Positions 7,095-16,728 of a stretch of 46,027 bases of DNA are shown here, piece by piece. The notes below the pieces were generated by a model. It had not been told where the DNA came from, searched no databases, and saw only the letters and a program-made list of their open reading frames with translations. Position 1 is the stretch's first letter. Each line of letters begins with the position of its first letter. Both the position numbers and the translations under genes were made by a program. The DNA comes from a virus, in the IMG/VR virus record IMGVR_UViG_3300042541_000829, positions 1 through 46,027 of that record; one strand, 5' to 3'.

Positions 7095-7258
7095 CCACTT
7101 TTGGTTAACCTTATTTCTTTAGTTTCTTTATTAATCGACCACACCAACGTATCTTCCTCTTTCCAACCCAATTGTTCTATTAAATCAGTTGGTAGAGGAA
7201 GAATTAGTTCACCTGTGGCCAAATCTTCTTCTAATACCGCAGTCCATTGTTTAGTCAT
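7091..7258 (-). CDS. AbrB/MazE-like small DNA-binding protein
   Basis: A 55-residue frame from ATG at 7258 directly follows the stop of the gene at 7259. It has the swapped-hairpin AbrB/MazE order: WTAVLEEDLATGELILPLP, DLIEQLGWKEEDTLVW, then a short strand. Such proteins bind DNA as dimers and act as transition regulators or as antitoxins; no toxin gene is adjacent here. A phage regulator is the simpler reading. The family match is convincing over the whole length, and the gene is easily missed because of its size. Confidence 0.75.
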   Translation of the reverse strand: MTKQWTAVLEEDLATGELILPLPTDLIEQLGWKEEDTLVWSINKETKEIRLTKSG

Positions 7259-7531
7259 TTAAAATCCATGTAATTCAACTTCAATTTTAAAATCAGTTAC
7301 GCTGTCTACACGGAAACTGCGCCATGCCTGTTTGTCTATACACCAAACGCTAATTGTAGCAGATTCCTTTTCAGTAGCCTCTTTAACCGGTGTTTTACGC
7401 TCATACGCAGGCACAAGGTCTGCTCTAAGGGTACAGGGCATAGTGCGAGTTTCGCCGTTTACTTTGGTAAATGTTACTTCGCATACACGATCCCTTAATT
7501 TTCCTAACAATTCTTCTTTAGTAAGTTTCAT
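7259..7531 (-). CDS. WYL_2/DUF2693-type small phage protein
   Basis: From ATG at 7531 the product is 90 residues, beginning MKLTKEELLGKLRDRVCEV, then TFTKVNGETRTMPCTLR, and later WRSFRVDSVTDF. This order is typical of the small T4-like family described as WYL_2 (DUF2693), whose members are thought to bind nucleic acid or ligand through an SH3-like fold. An in-frame ATG at 7585 would add 18 residues and overlap the previous stop as TAATG. The 7531 start is preferred because AAAGGA precedes it and the family begins there. The AbrB-like gene follows directly. Confidence 0.78.
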   Translation of the reverse strand: MKLTKEELLGKLRDRVCEVTFTKVNGETRTMPCTLRADLVPAYERKTPVKEATEKESATISVWCIDKQAWRSFRVDSVTDFKIEVELHGF

Positions 7532-7584
7532 ACGATTCCTTTCGATTGATTCAGTAAATGCGTCCATTCCCCAGGCTAATAACA

Positions 7585-7842
7585 TTATTCTTTACCTTTC
7601 AAAATGTCAAATGTAATATCTTTCGCACGTTGGTCAACAGCCTTACGTTCCAATACATCTACAGTACGCAGTAGGTCCTGCATTAGATCTACAATAACTT
7701 CTCGGCCTTCTTCTGTAAGATAGCAATACTCGCGGCCAACAGGACTACTGCGCCATAGGCGTGGATTCTTGGTAATTTCTAACATAGCACCGTAGACAGT
7801 GCCCTTATTAGCTTCTTGCGCTAGTTTATAGTTTTTCGCCAA
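7585..7842 (-). CDS. phage protein, possibly winged-helix
   Basis: An 85-residue protein is obtained from TTG at 7842, which is preceded by AGGGGG and overlaps the end of the ligase gene by 17 bases. The first ATG in frame, at 7917, would overlap the ligase by 92 bases and is less likely. The sequence NKGTVYGAMLEITKNPRLWR, followed by EYCYLTEEGREVIVDLMQDLL, has the look of a small helix-turn-helix regulator with a YxLTxxG turn. It is translated next to the WYL_2-like and AbrB-like genes, so this may be a regulator cluster behind DNA ligase. Start choice and family are both uncertain. Confidence 0.6.
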   Translation of the reverse strand: MAKNYKLAQEANKGTVYGAMLEITKNPRLWRSSPVGREYCYLTEEGREVIVDLMQDLLRTVDVLERKAVDQRAKDITFDILKGKE

Positions 7843-9136
7843 CTTCAAACCCCCTAAAACGCAAGAACCTAGGAAATCTAAGCGAGTAAGTGCCGTCTTG
7901 ATTTTGCGTAACAGCATCTGCCCTAACCTCTACAATCTGTCCAATAATTGAATCACGATGAATCCAAAACTCATCACGATCATTATCTGTGAAACCACTA
8001 CCAACGTTGACCACAATTTGTCTCCCGTCGTCGAGTCCCGAACAAACAACTGCGCCAAGTCTTCCTTGATTCCTTCCAGTACCTTCTTCAACATCTGTTA
8101 CCTCCAGACTAACTTCGATAAATGGCTTAAGTTTAAGCCATGCTACACTACGTTTACACTCATAGATGGCGTTAGGATCTTTGATCATAATGCCTTCATA
8201 ACCGCCTGCCACTGCTTCTTCGTTAATCTGCTTAAAGCGAGCCTGACCATGCGGAGCACTAAGGTCAACTAACTCTTGTCCAACCATTGTAACATTAGGC
8301 ATATGATCAGCAAATTCGCTGTACCATGCGGCTAATGTAACACTACGATCAATTTGACGATGCTGGCCTTGACCTGCTTGGAATTCTTTAAGCGTAATAA
8401 TATCAAATAAATTAAGTACAGCGTCAGTTGATTTTACCTCGCTCTTACGATGTACTTGCTTCATTAGATCTTGGAAACTTGCTGACATAATTTCACCGTC
8501 AAGTACTACGGGCTCAGCAAAGAAACGTGCGTGTTTACTTAGTTGTTGCTCAACCAATGGAAAGTTTGCTAATGATTTACCGTTCCGGCTAAAAAGATTA
8601 ACAGTCCCAGTTGGAAACACAATAGCAATGACACGTACTCCATCAAGTTTAACTTCGATGAGTTTTTCTCCTGCCACCTTAGTTTCGTGATTGGCAGAAT
8701 CATGAGCAAGTTGGCAACTAAACACAGGAATAACGTAATCCGCATAATTCTTCTCCACTACTTTATTGATTGTTTTTTCACTGAATCCGGCACGCATATC
8801 TTTAATTAATATACGACGATACCAATAGTTCCACTGTTCTTCTGTGGCTTTAAGTCTGATTGTGTTCACAGCGGTTAATGCTGCGTTGCCTGTTAATTGA
8901 CGGGTAGCAAGAGCATCTGCTGTTTTCTTAAAAGTTTCCCAACTTAATCCAGTACCATCACTAGTCTTTGGTTCAACTTGTTTAACACCAAAGGTAATCA
9001 TTGAATCTAACGCAAGACGACAACCCGTAAAGAATTCATCGTTGCCAGCAGATGCCTGCGCTTCAATGATCTGTTCTTTATTAGTACGGAGATTGTGTAG
9101 TTCTAAATCTTTGATTACTTGCCAAGGAGTGTCCAT
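7826..9136 (-). CDS. ATP-dependent DNA ligase (T4 gp30-like)
   Basis: This 436-residue protein contains the nucleotidyltransferase motifs of ATP-dependent DNA ligases. Motif I is EVKLDGVRV, with Lys163 as the adenylated residue; motif III includes LDGEIMSASF; motif IV is EGIMIKDP; motif V is WLKLKPF. The N-terminal 150 residues form the helical DNA-binding part (WYRRILIKDMRAGFSEKTIN is typical), and the OB domain follows motif V. T4 ligase has 487 residues, so this is a compact version. It seals nicks during replication and repair in the cytoplasm. It follows a perfect early promoter (9166-9194), with AAGGCA as ribosome site. Confidence 0.95.
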   Translation of the reverse strand: MDTPWQVIKDLELHNLRTNKEQIIEAQASAGNDEFFTGCRLALDSMITFGVKQVEPKTSDGTGLSWETFKKTADALATRQLTGNAALTAVNTIRLKATEEQWNYWYRRILIKDMRAGFSEKTINKVVEKNYADYVIPVFSCQLAHDSANHETKVAGEKLIEVKLDGVRVIAIVFPTGTVNLFSRNGKSLANFPLVEQQLSKHARFFAEPVVLDGEIMSASFQDLMKQVHRKSEVKSTDAVLNLFDIITLKEFQAGQGQHRQIDRSVTLAAWYSEFADHMPNVTMVGQELVDLSAPHGQARFKQINEEAVAGGYEGIMIKDPNAIYECKRSVAWLKLKPFIEVSLEVTDVEEGTGRNQGRLGAVVCSGLDDGRQIVVNVGSGFTDNDRDEFWIHRDSIIGQIVEVRADAVTQNQDGTYSLRFPRFLRFRGFEVGEKL

Positions 9137-9165
9137 AACATGCCTTATTAATTAGTATAAAGCAT

Positions 9166-9194
9166 ATTATACAACCAATTTGATTGATTGTCAA
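9166..9194 (-). promoter_or_regulatory. sigma-70 early promoter (perfect consensus)
   Basis: TTGACA at 9194-9189, 17-base spacer, TATAAT at 9171-9166, upstream of DNA ligase. Confidence 0.85.
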
Positions 9195-9197
9195 CCG

Positions 9198-11480
9198 TTA
9201 ATTGCGTCCAACTACTACTTCAATTGTGGCTATTTCACCATCTGGCACAGAGTCTAATGCCTTGCCAATGATACAACCTGGTTGATATTTGGTCATATCT
9301 AAACGTTCTGCTACACCGCGTACATCACTAGTAACTACACGATCACCTTTAACCACAGGACCTAATACACGACAGGGTACACGACCTTGTAGAGCTACTG
9401 CTACACCCTCTAACTCACTATTCATTAGATATGCCGGGTTAGTTGACACCACACCCGCAACTTTGGTATCATGGCTAGTTAAACTGACTGTAACTTCACT
9501 AGTACCACCAAATACTACTACAGTGCCCGGTATATAGTTACGATCACTAGCATAGACTTCGGCTAAGTCAGCGTAACGTGCGGTAGTTGCTGTGCCGGTA
9601 ATAACTCCTGCAGATGTAACCTGCATACGATATGTACTTGCACCGTCCGACCAACCACCAATCTTAAACACATTATCGGTATCGAGCCCCATATTAATTG
9701 CGTATGCGCCCGGTCGATGGAATGAAATTACTGCCGCATTAGTGCTGTCACCGCGGACACTCATTGATCCTGAATCATTTGATGCCGCTACCGTACCGCC
9801 TGTGCCAGTTTTACCGGTAATCGTTCCAGACAAGGTCAAACCAGTCAATGTTCCCACAGACGTAATATTCGTCTGTGCCGCAGTGGTTAATGTAACTGAT
9901 GCTGTAACAAATCCTGCACCATTGGTAAGTTGATTGGTGTTAGTTACATTAGTTGCACCGGCCGCAATACCATCTAATTTAGAGGCATAGGTGCTGGTCA
10001 TGTAACCATTAGCTGATGCAGTTGCGGCTGCCATACTAATTGCCGGTGTAGTTCCGCCACTTGATGTAACTGGTGCGGTTCCTGAAACACTTGTAACACG
10101 TGCAGTTAGCCCGCTGTCAACATACCCTTTCATTGCTGTGTTGGCTGTGGTAATAGCTGTTGTGGCACTGGCAATAGCATCAGACTGTACAGCAGCATTT
10201 GAAGTTAGTGTTGTGTTTATTGCATCAACATATCCTTTCATTGCTGTGTTGGCAGAGGTAACATTTGCTTGTACATTACCAATTAACGAGGTAAGTGTCA
10301 CACTCAAATTAGCATCATTGCCTAACGCAGATGCAAGTTCATTTAACGTATCCAATGTCGACGGGGATCCATTAACCAGACTAGTAATCTGCCCATCTAC
10401 ATACCCTTTCATAGCTGTGTTAGCTGTGGTAATAGCTGTTGTGGCACTGTCAATAGCACCGCTTTGTGCTCCGGCATTAGCAGTCCACGCAGTAGTAACT
10501 GCGTCAACATAACCTTTCATAGCAGTATTAGCTGTTACTATACTGCCCGATTGTACTCCGGCGTTTGCGTAAAGAGTTGCTATATCACCTGCTTGTACTG
10601 CCGCGTTGCTGGTTAACGTTAATACAGCACTGTCAGCATAGCCTTTCATAGCAGTATTAGCAACATCAATCATAGTATTCACTAGAGTCATCAACGGAGT
10701 ACCGTTAGCAAATAGATAATTAGTAGCTGTCACATTACCTGAGACATTGGCGTTTGGTGGATTGAAGTCGGTATTTTTTCCTAACTCAACAGCAGCTCCG
10801 TCTGTAGTAAATGTCCATTTACCATTACCGTCAACACTAATAGATTCACTACCAATATGAATTGTGCTACCACTGAACCAACCTTCGCGCCAACGTTGTG
10901 TTGGGCTGCCTAGATCGTAGGTGATATTTGCTGTTGGCAATATACTACCTGTTACATTAATATTACCACCAATAGATAGTACGTTTCCAGTTTTATTAAA
11001 TGTTAAGCCAGCACTTGCTCCAGCAACTCCACCGTCATTGAATTGAACTTGCGTATTTGCGCCTGCGGCCGAGCCCGCCACAAATGGATTAATAAAGGTT
11101 AATCCCGTAACCCCAATAGTGATTGGATCCGGTGTAGAAAGTTTATATGTTTTAGATACGTTAATGTCGCCTTCGGCAACAGTAGTGGTCATACCACTGG
11201 TAACCTTACCCACACCGTTAGCATCAGCATCAGTAGAGCGTATCCATGTACCGTTACCACCAGTACCCACAGTTACAACTCGATAGATACCATTTTGTTT
11301 AGCGTCTGCTTGATCTTTAACTAATATACGATCAGCGACTGCTAGTAGTTTACCATCAATGGTATCGACCATATTGCCGGTGGCTAATAGATTACCAACG
11401 TCTGCTGTAGTTGCTACACGCACACTTTGTTTGTAATCAGTATCGTAAATTTGACTATATCTAGGTCTAGTTAATGCCAT
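9198..11480 (-). CDS. tail fibre with C-terminal autoproteolytic/chaperone-like domain
   Basis: This 760-residue virion protein has three parts. The N-terminal domain (about 15-130) has the phage-fibre pattern with LAVADRILVKDQADAKQNGIYRV and a TPDPITIG segment. The middle (about 265-475) carries five copies of NTAMKGY(V/A)D separated by Ala/Thr-rich, coiled-coil-like stretches. The C-terminal domain (about 631-760) starts ARYADLAEVYASD and contains VVSTNPAYLMN, as in Peptidase_G2/intramolecular-chaperone-type ends of T4-like fibres. That domain probably helps trimerisation and may be cleaved. A late motif at 11503-11509 lies upstream and a terminator separates it from the next gene. A paralogous C-terminus occurs in the protein at 16728. 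Host receptor binding is the likely role. Confidence 0.88.
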   Translation of the reverse strand: MALTRPRYSQIYDTDYKQSVRVATTADVGNLLATGNMVDTIDGKLLAVADRILVKDQADAKQNGIYRVVTVGTGGNGTWIRSTDADANGVGKVTSGMTTTVAEGDINVSKTYKLSTPDPITIGVTGLTFINPFVAGSAAGANTQVQFNDGGVAGASAGLTFNKTGNVLSIGGNINVTGSILPTANITYDLGSPTQRWREGWFSGSTIHIGSESISVDGNGKWTFTTDGAAVELGKNTDFNPPNANVSGNVTATNYLFANGTPLMTLVNTMIDVANTAMKGYADSAVLTLTSNAAVQAGDIATLYANAGVQSGSIVTANTAMKGYVDAVTTAWTANAGAQSGAIDSATTAITTANTAMKGYVDGQITSLVNGSPSTLDTLNELASALGNDANLSVTLTSLIGNVQANVTSANTAMKGYVDAINTTLTSNAAVQSDAIASATTAITTANTAMKGYVDSGLTARVTSVSGTAPVTSSGGTTPAISMAAATASANGYMTSTYASKLDGIAAGATNVTNTNQLTNGAGFVTASVTLTTAAQTNITSVGTLTGLTLSGTITGKTGTGGTVAASNDSGSMSVRGDSTNAAVISFHRPGAYAINMGLDTDNVFKIGGWSDGASTYRMQVTSAGVITGTATTARYADLAEVYASDRNYIPGTVVVFGGTSEVTVSLTSHDTKVAGVVSTNPAYLMNSELEGVAVALQGRVPCRVLGPVVKGDRVVTSDVRGVAERLDMTKYQPGCIIGKALDSVPDGEIATIEVVVGRN
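10085..10670. repeat. five imperfect coding repeats in the fibre shaft
   Basis: Five copies of a segment encoding NTAMKGY(V/A)D recur at irregular spacing on the minus strand; on plus the marker is a CATA-CCTTTCAT core near 10120, 10227, 10402, 10510 and 10640. They are in frame and explain the internal similarity of the fibre gene. No direct sign of phase variation was seen. Confidence 0.8.
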
Positions 11481-11502
11481 TGTAATTTCTCATCATTTAG
11501 AG

Positions 11503-11509
11503 TATTTAT
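11503..11509 (-). promoter_or_regulatory. T4-like late promoter motif ATAAATA
   Basis: GATAAATAC on the minus strand, 23 bases before the fibre ATG at 11480. Confidence 0.55.
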
Positions 11510-11513
11510 CAAG

Positions 11514-11538
11514 AAAAAAGGACCCGAAGGTCCTTTTT
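11514..11538 (-). terminator. rho-independent terminator with UUCG loop
   Basis: On the minus strand AAAAAGGACC-TTCG-GGTCCTTTTTT, just after the 1,439-residue structural gene. Confidence 0.9.
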
Positions 11539-11553
11539 CCAATACAACAAGTA

Positions 11554-14500
11554 TTACGCTTGTGATTCGCTAAACGCTAACTGTACATCAGCAAACTGTT
11601 GTGTAGTTTGTGTTGCGATACAGGTAATTGTAATAGCAAGAACCTCTGGACCGTCTGGGTAAACACCGTTACCTGGAACAGCACTAGTACCTAATTGTTT
11701 AACTTGACTTAGATCTAGCAATCCTGAGTTAGTACCACTAATTGGAATAGCAAATAGTCGCTCACCACCTGTTACAGAACCAGATACAGATTGTACTGTA
11801 ATAGTCATGTCGTTAGTTACGTTAGCCGCATTAGCACCAAATACATAACCTAATACTTTCAATGTATCGCCTGGTGAATAGTTGTCACCTGGGTTATTAA
11901 TTGAATAAGATATAGAACGTTGACTATAACTAGAAACGTTGGTGGTATGTGAAGCACTGGCTAACGAAATATTAGCCCCACTACCTGAACCAGATACTGT
12001 TGAAGGTTCTGTGTAGGCTATACTGATTGGGTCAATACCAACAGAGTTGATTTTAATATATAGATCGTTAGTAGTACTTGTACCACCCAACGCTGTACCT
12101 AAAATCTTAACGTTACTGTCTGTAGCAACATATCCGCTACCACCACTACGTACAGTTGCTGAAGTAATTCTACTTGCGTAGGTTGCTGTTGTGACTAGAT
12201 GTGACACAGTGATGTCAAACGTAGCACCCGCACCAGCGCCAACAAAGCTAGTAGTAGTCAAATTAGTATAAGCAGTCACTCTAGCTGTAGTTTTAGCAGC
12301 CGCCGTACCTGAATATTGAGCACTGTCAATTTTTGCTGGACCACGGAATGGTTGCTGACCATCAAAGCTCAATGCTGAACCAGTTTGTAAGCCACCAACA
12401 GTAGTTCCCTGGAATTGAATGTTAGTACTAAACTGCGTAAATGATGGTTGATTACCAAACGCAAGTGTATTCAAGTTTAAGAACTGTGTGGTACTTGTAT
12501 TAATATTTGTAGGATTTAGAACACCTTCAATCAAATAACGTCCGCCAGTTAAGTTAACAACCAAGTTATTCAAGTCCAACGCAGCACGGTTTACTAAGTC
12601 ACGTGTACCAAGTGTACCAATAATTGTGTTAGATACTGCTGGTGCTAAACGCATTAAGAACAATGTAATTTTACTACCAATTGTACTTGGAAGCGCAACG
12701 TTTTGACGATTGAACGTAAAACTAAAGCCCTTATCGTTTTGGTAACCACCGTCCATGATAACTGCTGAACCCCAGTGGGTAATTGTTGGAGCTGCTGTAC
12801 AACCTAGTGTATAAACACCAGACTGGTTAGCATGCGAAACTGCTGAACCTTGTGTAAATGTTTTACTTGAACCTTCAATAAACTGTGTTAATGAAGTAGC
12901 ACGTGTTACACCAGTTACGTTAGCTACAGTATTACCATTGCCGTACATATTTTTAGTAATACCTGTGTACTTGATAATTTCGTTTTCAATTGACAAGTAT
13001 ACCGGATATTCAACAGTTACGTTGCCTGGTAAGAATGTACCATCTAACACACGGAAATGTGTAATACTGTCATCAATTGCGCCAAACATTTTAGTCAACG
13101 CACCTGAACTTGATGCTTCGTAACGTGCTGGCAAGTTACCAGAACGCATATAAGCTTCATCGTTTACGTTATTATTTTTAATACGATGTGCTAGGATCAT
13201 TTTACCGTTAGGGCCACGTACTCCATACTCAATAAAGCCAGCACCGTACCATGTGTATTGAATCATAATCATCTGCATCTTAGCAGGATCAATTACATAT
13301 CCGCTTGGACCAGTTCCGTCCATAACGTCAACGTTGAATTCATCTTGCGGAATACGTTGGTCTTGAACTAATAATAATTTAACACGAGTTTCGTTAGTTA
13401 GTCCACGATACTCTGGGACCACTGTCATAGTATTCTGATCAGTAACACTTGTTACTGTATGTGTCATACCACGAATAACCACGGTACTACCAATGGTTAA
13501 TTGATCTACAAATTTAGCAGTACCGTCACCTGTAACTAGGTTACTATTAGCCTGTACACTAACTAAACCAGCACATTGATAAGTTGCTGAACGTTTAACT
13601 ACGTTAAGTTTTTCACCGTCATATTCCCAGAATACACCGTTTTGGTCATCGAACATACCAGCACGTACAACACCGCCGTACCAGCCAGTGACGTTAATAC
13701 GTGGTTGAGGAGCAAATACAGGAGTTGTAGCACCTAACGATTGTCCTGCTTCAACAACAAAACTACGATCGTTTAAGATCTGTGTAACGCGACGTGTAAC
13801 ACCTGCGTAACCAGATGTTACAATACCACTGAATCGTACAATAGCACCAACTTGAAGTTGATGATTTTGTTCTGTACCAATTGTAATATTGCTGTTAGAA
13901 TTTGTTCCATCTGCTGAACAACTAGCAATATCAAATGTTGGGCCAAATAGTGTACCTGATGTAAAGAATAGACCTTTACCAGATTGGTAACGGAAGTATT
14001 TCTTAGTTTGACGTGCTGCTGTAGCGCCATGGTGCGGACTACCGCAGGTCATAGCAATACCACCATCAAATGGTCTATGTACAAAGTAACTGTTTGGTTT
14101 AATAATAACGTTACCTGCTAGTGTACCATCAACCTTAGCGCCACCTTTAGCAGAGTATGTAAATGTAGTTAAACTTGGCACTGACAAGATTGGGAACGCA
14201 CCTGAACCATAAGACACGTTACCACCTGATGTTAATTGAATCAATAATGGTGTGCCAGGCGATAAACCGTGAGCATACGGAGTTGTTACAGTAACAGTAC
14301 TCACCGGAGCAGCTGCGTCACTAGCAATACTAGTTACCGGAATAGCGGCGCCTGTGTAGGCTGTTGCTTTACGTAATACTGTGTCGTATTGGTTTAATGG
14401 GTAACCCGACGGTAGGCCACTTGCTTTCTTTGGATAGTAGAACAGGTTATTTGATTCACTGCTATGGACAAAGTATAAACCTTCTGTATCCGGATGTCTG

Positions 14501-15873
14501 TGATTTTGTGTACTAATGTAGGCATTAGCAGACACACCATGTGATGTGCTGTTAAGACCAACCTGCGCTACGTTACCAGCACCAGCTTGATACGCACCAA
14601 CTAATCTAATTAGTGGGCAACCTGATGTTGCTGGTGATGCCTTAGCAGTAGTACCTAATACTGAACGAGTAGCTATTACTGTGTTACCCATTGCTGTTCC
14701 AATGGTAGTAAGTTTAACAATTTCTAAGTTACCAGTTGCTCCTTCACTTGTGTTAAGTTTTTGGATTTGGCTACCTAAAGTAATAAAATCCAACGGAGTA
14801 GTATTGTACCAACCGCGGTTAATAACCATCTCAGTATTGCTAGTTACACTGAACACGTTAGCAACTTCAACGTTGGCTAATTCAATAATAGCAGCACCTG
14901 CTGGTAAGTTAGCACCTGTTGGATTTGAACCGTTACGTTGACGTACTACTGTGATACTTCCTGTGCCGCCGCCGCCTGTTACCGCTACTAGTTCGTATAC
15001 ATTTGATACTGCTGTTCCTACTTGTAGGAAATCACCAGTAGCAATAGAATTAGCACCGTCTAGGTTAATTGTAGTTGTGCCTGTGCTGGTAACATCACCT
15101 GCTACTGTGACTGTTGAAGCTTCAGGTTCAACTTTAAGTATCAATAGTAAATCGCCAGCAGTATAAGCACTGGTATTACCTGAGAATGTAATTGTACGTT
15201 GTTGACTACCATTTACGTTAGCAGTAATTGTACCGGCACTTGGTGCTACGTTGGTTTGATTGATTAAGAGAGCGTAATCATCAGTGACCCAGTTAGGCGC
15301 ATACGCACCGCTACCTTGGTTAAGAATACCCCAACCTGTATCTGCGTTATTAGCAATAGTATTAACACCGTTGACTAGCGTAACATAACCAACTGTGTTT
15401 AATGGCAAGTCAGCACCCGGATTTTCATAAATCGCAGGCATGTTGTTGTTTAGTGCTAATGACTGCCATTTGGTATTTTGTAGGCCGTACTCAAAGTCAG
15501 CGTCAATTAGTGATTCTGGTTGAGCAAAGCGTTGACGCTCAATTGCGTCAGTACCAAAGTGCCACGGACGAGTAATAACTTCACGTGTTTCTACATAAAT
15601 TTGTAGTTTATCGTTAGCAGTCATTAGGCTAGTATTATAGTCTAGAGTAATTGTAGTTACACCGTTTTGTGACTGTGGATAGTCCACATCAGTACTTGGG
15701 TTATATGCTACAGTAGCACCTTTGTTTGGATCACTAAACTGATAGATAATAGTGTTAGTAGTTACGTTAGTAATAACTAAAATATCCGCAGTTTCAATAT
15801 AGCCTTGTAACTTTATAGTGCCTGCGCCGCCTACTCCCGGTGTAAACACATAGTTCTGTATACGCTCTCTCAT
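11554..15873 (-). CDS. large virion structural protein (tail/fibre-associated)
   Basis: This 1,439-residue protein is Ser/Thr/Asn/Gly-rich and beta-rich, with no signal peptide. Near residue 100 it has TRPWHFGTDAIERQRFAQPESLIDADFEYG (residues given in part), a conserved block I associate with very large structural proteins of T4-like phages. Later segments contain many repeated TVTS/VTSVT-type strands and a central aromatic region naming no enzyme. It sits in the virion block, downstream of small adhesin-like proteins and upstream of the fibre, and ends at a terminator. It is probably part of the tail fibre network, baseplate or neck; which one cannot be decided. ATG at 15873 has AAGGAAAT as ribosome site. 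Confidence 0.82.
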   Translation of the reverse strand: MRERIQNYVFTPGVGGAGTIKLQGYIETADILVITNVTTNTIIYQFSDPNKGATVAYNPSTDVDYPQSQNGVTTITLDYNTSLMTANDKLQIYVETREVITRPWHFGTDAIERQRFAQPESLIDADFEYGLQNTKWQSLALNNNMPAIYENPGADLPLNTVGYVTLVNGVNTIANNADTGWGILNQGSGAYAPNWVTDDYALLINQTNVAPSAGTITANVNGSQQRTITFSGNTSAYTAGDLLLILKVEPEASTVTVAGDVTSTGTTTINLDGANSIATGDFLQVGTAVSNVYELVAVTGGGGTGSITVVRQRNGSNPTGANLPAGAAIIELANVEVANVFSVTSNTEMVINRGWYNTTPLDFITLGSQIQKLNTSEGATGNLEIVKLTTIGTAMGNTVIATRSVLGTTAKASPATSGCPLIRLVGAYQAGAGNVAQVGLNSTSHGVSANAYISTQNHRHPDTEGLYFVHSSESNNLFYYPKKASGLPSGYPLNQYDTVLRKATAYTGAAIPVTSIASDAAAPVSTVTVTTPYAHGLSPGTPLLIQLTSGGNVSYGSGAFPILSVPSLTTFTYSAKGGAKVDGTLAGNVIIKPNSYFVHRPFDGGIAMTCGSPHHGATAARQTKKYFRYQSGKGLFFTSGTLFGPTFDIASCSADGTNSNSNITIGTEQNHQLQVGAIVRFSGIVTSGYAGVTRRVTQILNDRSFVVEAGQSLGATTPVFAPQPRINVTGWYGGVVRAGMFDDQNGVFWEYDGEKLNVVKRSATYQCAGLVSVQANSNLVTGDGTAKFVDQLTIGSTVVIRGMTHTVTSVTDQNTMTVVPEYRGLTNETRVKLLLVQDQRIPQDEFNVDVMDGTGPSGYVIDPAKMQMIMIQYTWYGAGFIEYGVRGPNGKMILAHRIKNNNVNDEAYMRSGNLPARYEASSSGALTKMFGAIDDSITHFRVLDGTFLPGNVTVEYPVYLSIENEIIKYTGITKNMYGNGNTVANVTGVTRATSLTQFIEGSSKTFTQGSAVSHANQSGVYTLGCTAAPTITHWGSAVIMDGGYQNDKGFSFTFNRQNVALPSTIGSKITLFLMRLAPAVSNTIIGTLGTRDLVNRAALDLNNLVVNLTGGRYLIEGVLNPTNINTSTTQFLNLNTLAFGNQPSFTQFSTNIQFQGTTVGGLQTGSALSFDGQQPFRGPAKIDSAQYSGTAAAKTTARVTAYTNLTTTSFVGAGAGATFDITVSHLVTTATYASRITSATVRSGGSGYVATDSNVKILGTALGGTSTTNDLYIKINSVGIDPISIAYTEPSTVSGSGSGANISLASASHTTNVSSYSQRSISYSINNPGDNYSPGDTLKVLGYVFGANAANVTNDMTITVQSVSGSVTGGERLFAIPISGTNSGLLDLSQVKQLGTSAVPGNGVYPDGPEVLAITITCIATQTTQQFADVQLAFSESQA

Positions 15874-15906
15874 TTCTTAATTTCCTTGTTTATATCTATA
15901 TTTAAT

Positions 15907-16305
15907 TTAAATTCCAAACGTGATAATATTTCCAAGGATAGTAGCAATAGCATCCCCAGAAAGTTTTTCATATTCGATTGTTGATACTGCTATCTTACTG
16001 TTAGTAACTGTTCCGTCACTTGGTACACCTGTAAATCTCGCTCTACCTAATGTAGTAATCCAGATAATTTCATTACTTAGTGGTGCCGGAGAAATAGTGA
16101 TATATGTACCGTTAACAGAATAGTCTGCTCCTGGTTCCAATACAACACCATCTTTAATAACTAGTAATTGATATGCGTTATCCGGAGTATATGGCACATT
16201 ACTAACCAATAACTGGAAAGCTGTGGTAATACCATTCTGTAGACCCGCTATACTATCTAATTTTGTAATAGTACCGATTTCGGGTACTTTTCCTAAATAC
16301 GCCAT
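15907..16305 (-). CDS. small tail-fibre-like structural protein (paralogue 1)
   Basis: A 132-residue protein with MAYLGKVP at the start and a beta-rich adhesin-like body, including AYQLLVIKDGVVLEPGADYSV and ITISPAPLSNEIIWI, typical of phage fibre or receptor-binding modules. It ends ILGNIITFGI. The next gene has the same architecture and the near-identical ending IIANIITFGL, so the two are paralogues. It lies in a string of structural genes downstream of the late motif at 19188. Precise virion position is unknown. Confidence 0.78.
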   Translation of the reverse strand: MAYLGKVPEIGTITKLDSIAGLQNGITTAFQLLVSNVPYTPDNAYQLLVIKDGVVLEPGADYSVNGTYITISPAPLSNEIIWITTLGRARFTGVPSDGTVTNSKIAVSTIEYEKLSGDAIATILGNIITFGI

Positions 16306-16308
16306 TTT

Positions 16309-16728
16309 CTATAATCCAAAAGTTATAATATTAGCAATAATATTACTCTGTGCTTGAGTTGTAAAATTACTATAATTTACACTGCCATCAGCAAACTGAC
16401 CATCTTCAACTTGTCCATCATCCGGAGTTCCAATTACCATTGGTTCTGCCAGTGCTCTAATAGATATACTCTGTATAGTAGTCGGAGTGTTTAACGCATT
16501 AAACGTAATATTGCCATTAGCTACAGTATATTGTGTTGTCGGCTCTAATGGTGCTCCGTCAACAATCACAAGTAATGAAAACGGGCTTATAGCATCCAAT
16601 GTGTAGCTACCCAAATTACTTGTAACGGTGAGTGGAAATGTTACTCTAGTATTATTCACAAATGCGCTAATACTATCAACACCTTTAAATTCTCCACCAC
16701 CACGCGGTTGTCTACCAATGTATGACAT
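16309..16728 (-). CDS. small tail-fibre-like structural protein (paralogue 2)
   Basis: A 139-residue paralogue of the protein at 15907. It begins MSYIGRQPRGGGEF, has FSLLVIVDGAPLEPTTQYTV in the middle (matching the first paralogue's LLVIKDGVVLEPGADY) and ends in NIITFGL. The shared core indicates duplication of a beta-sandwich-like structural module. ATG at 16728 overlaps the previous stop by one base, so translation is coupled to the fibre protein upstream. It is likely a fibre accessory or adhesin tip; evidence is composition and context. Confidence 0.78.
   Translation of the reverse strand: MSYIGRQPRGGGEFKGVDSISAFVNNTRVTFPLTVTSNLGSYTLDAISPFSLLVIVDGAPLEPTTQYTVANGNITFNALNTPTTIQSISIRALAEPMVIGTPDDGQVEDGQFADGSVNYSNFTTQAQSNIIANIITFGL

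Noticed and set aside
7091-7258. toxin-antitoxin system from the MazE-like protein
   Set aside because: No toxin gene is adjacent; the neighbour is a WYL_2-like protein, so a lone regulator is more likely.
11554-15873. repeats suggesting a CRISPR array or diversity-generating element
   Set aside because: Repeated strands are in-frame coding repeats of beta structure; there is no spacer pattern, template repeat or reverse transcriptase.
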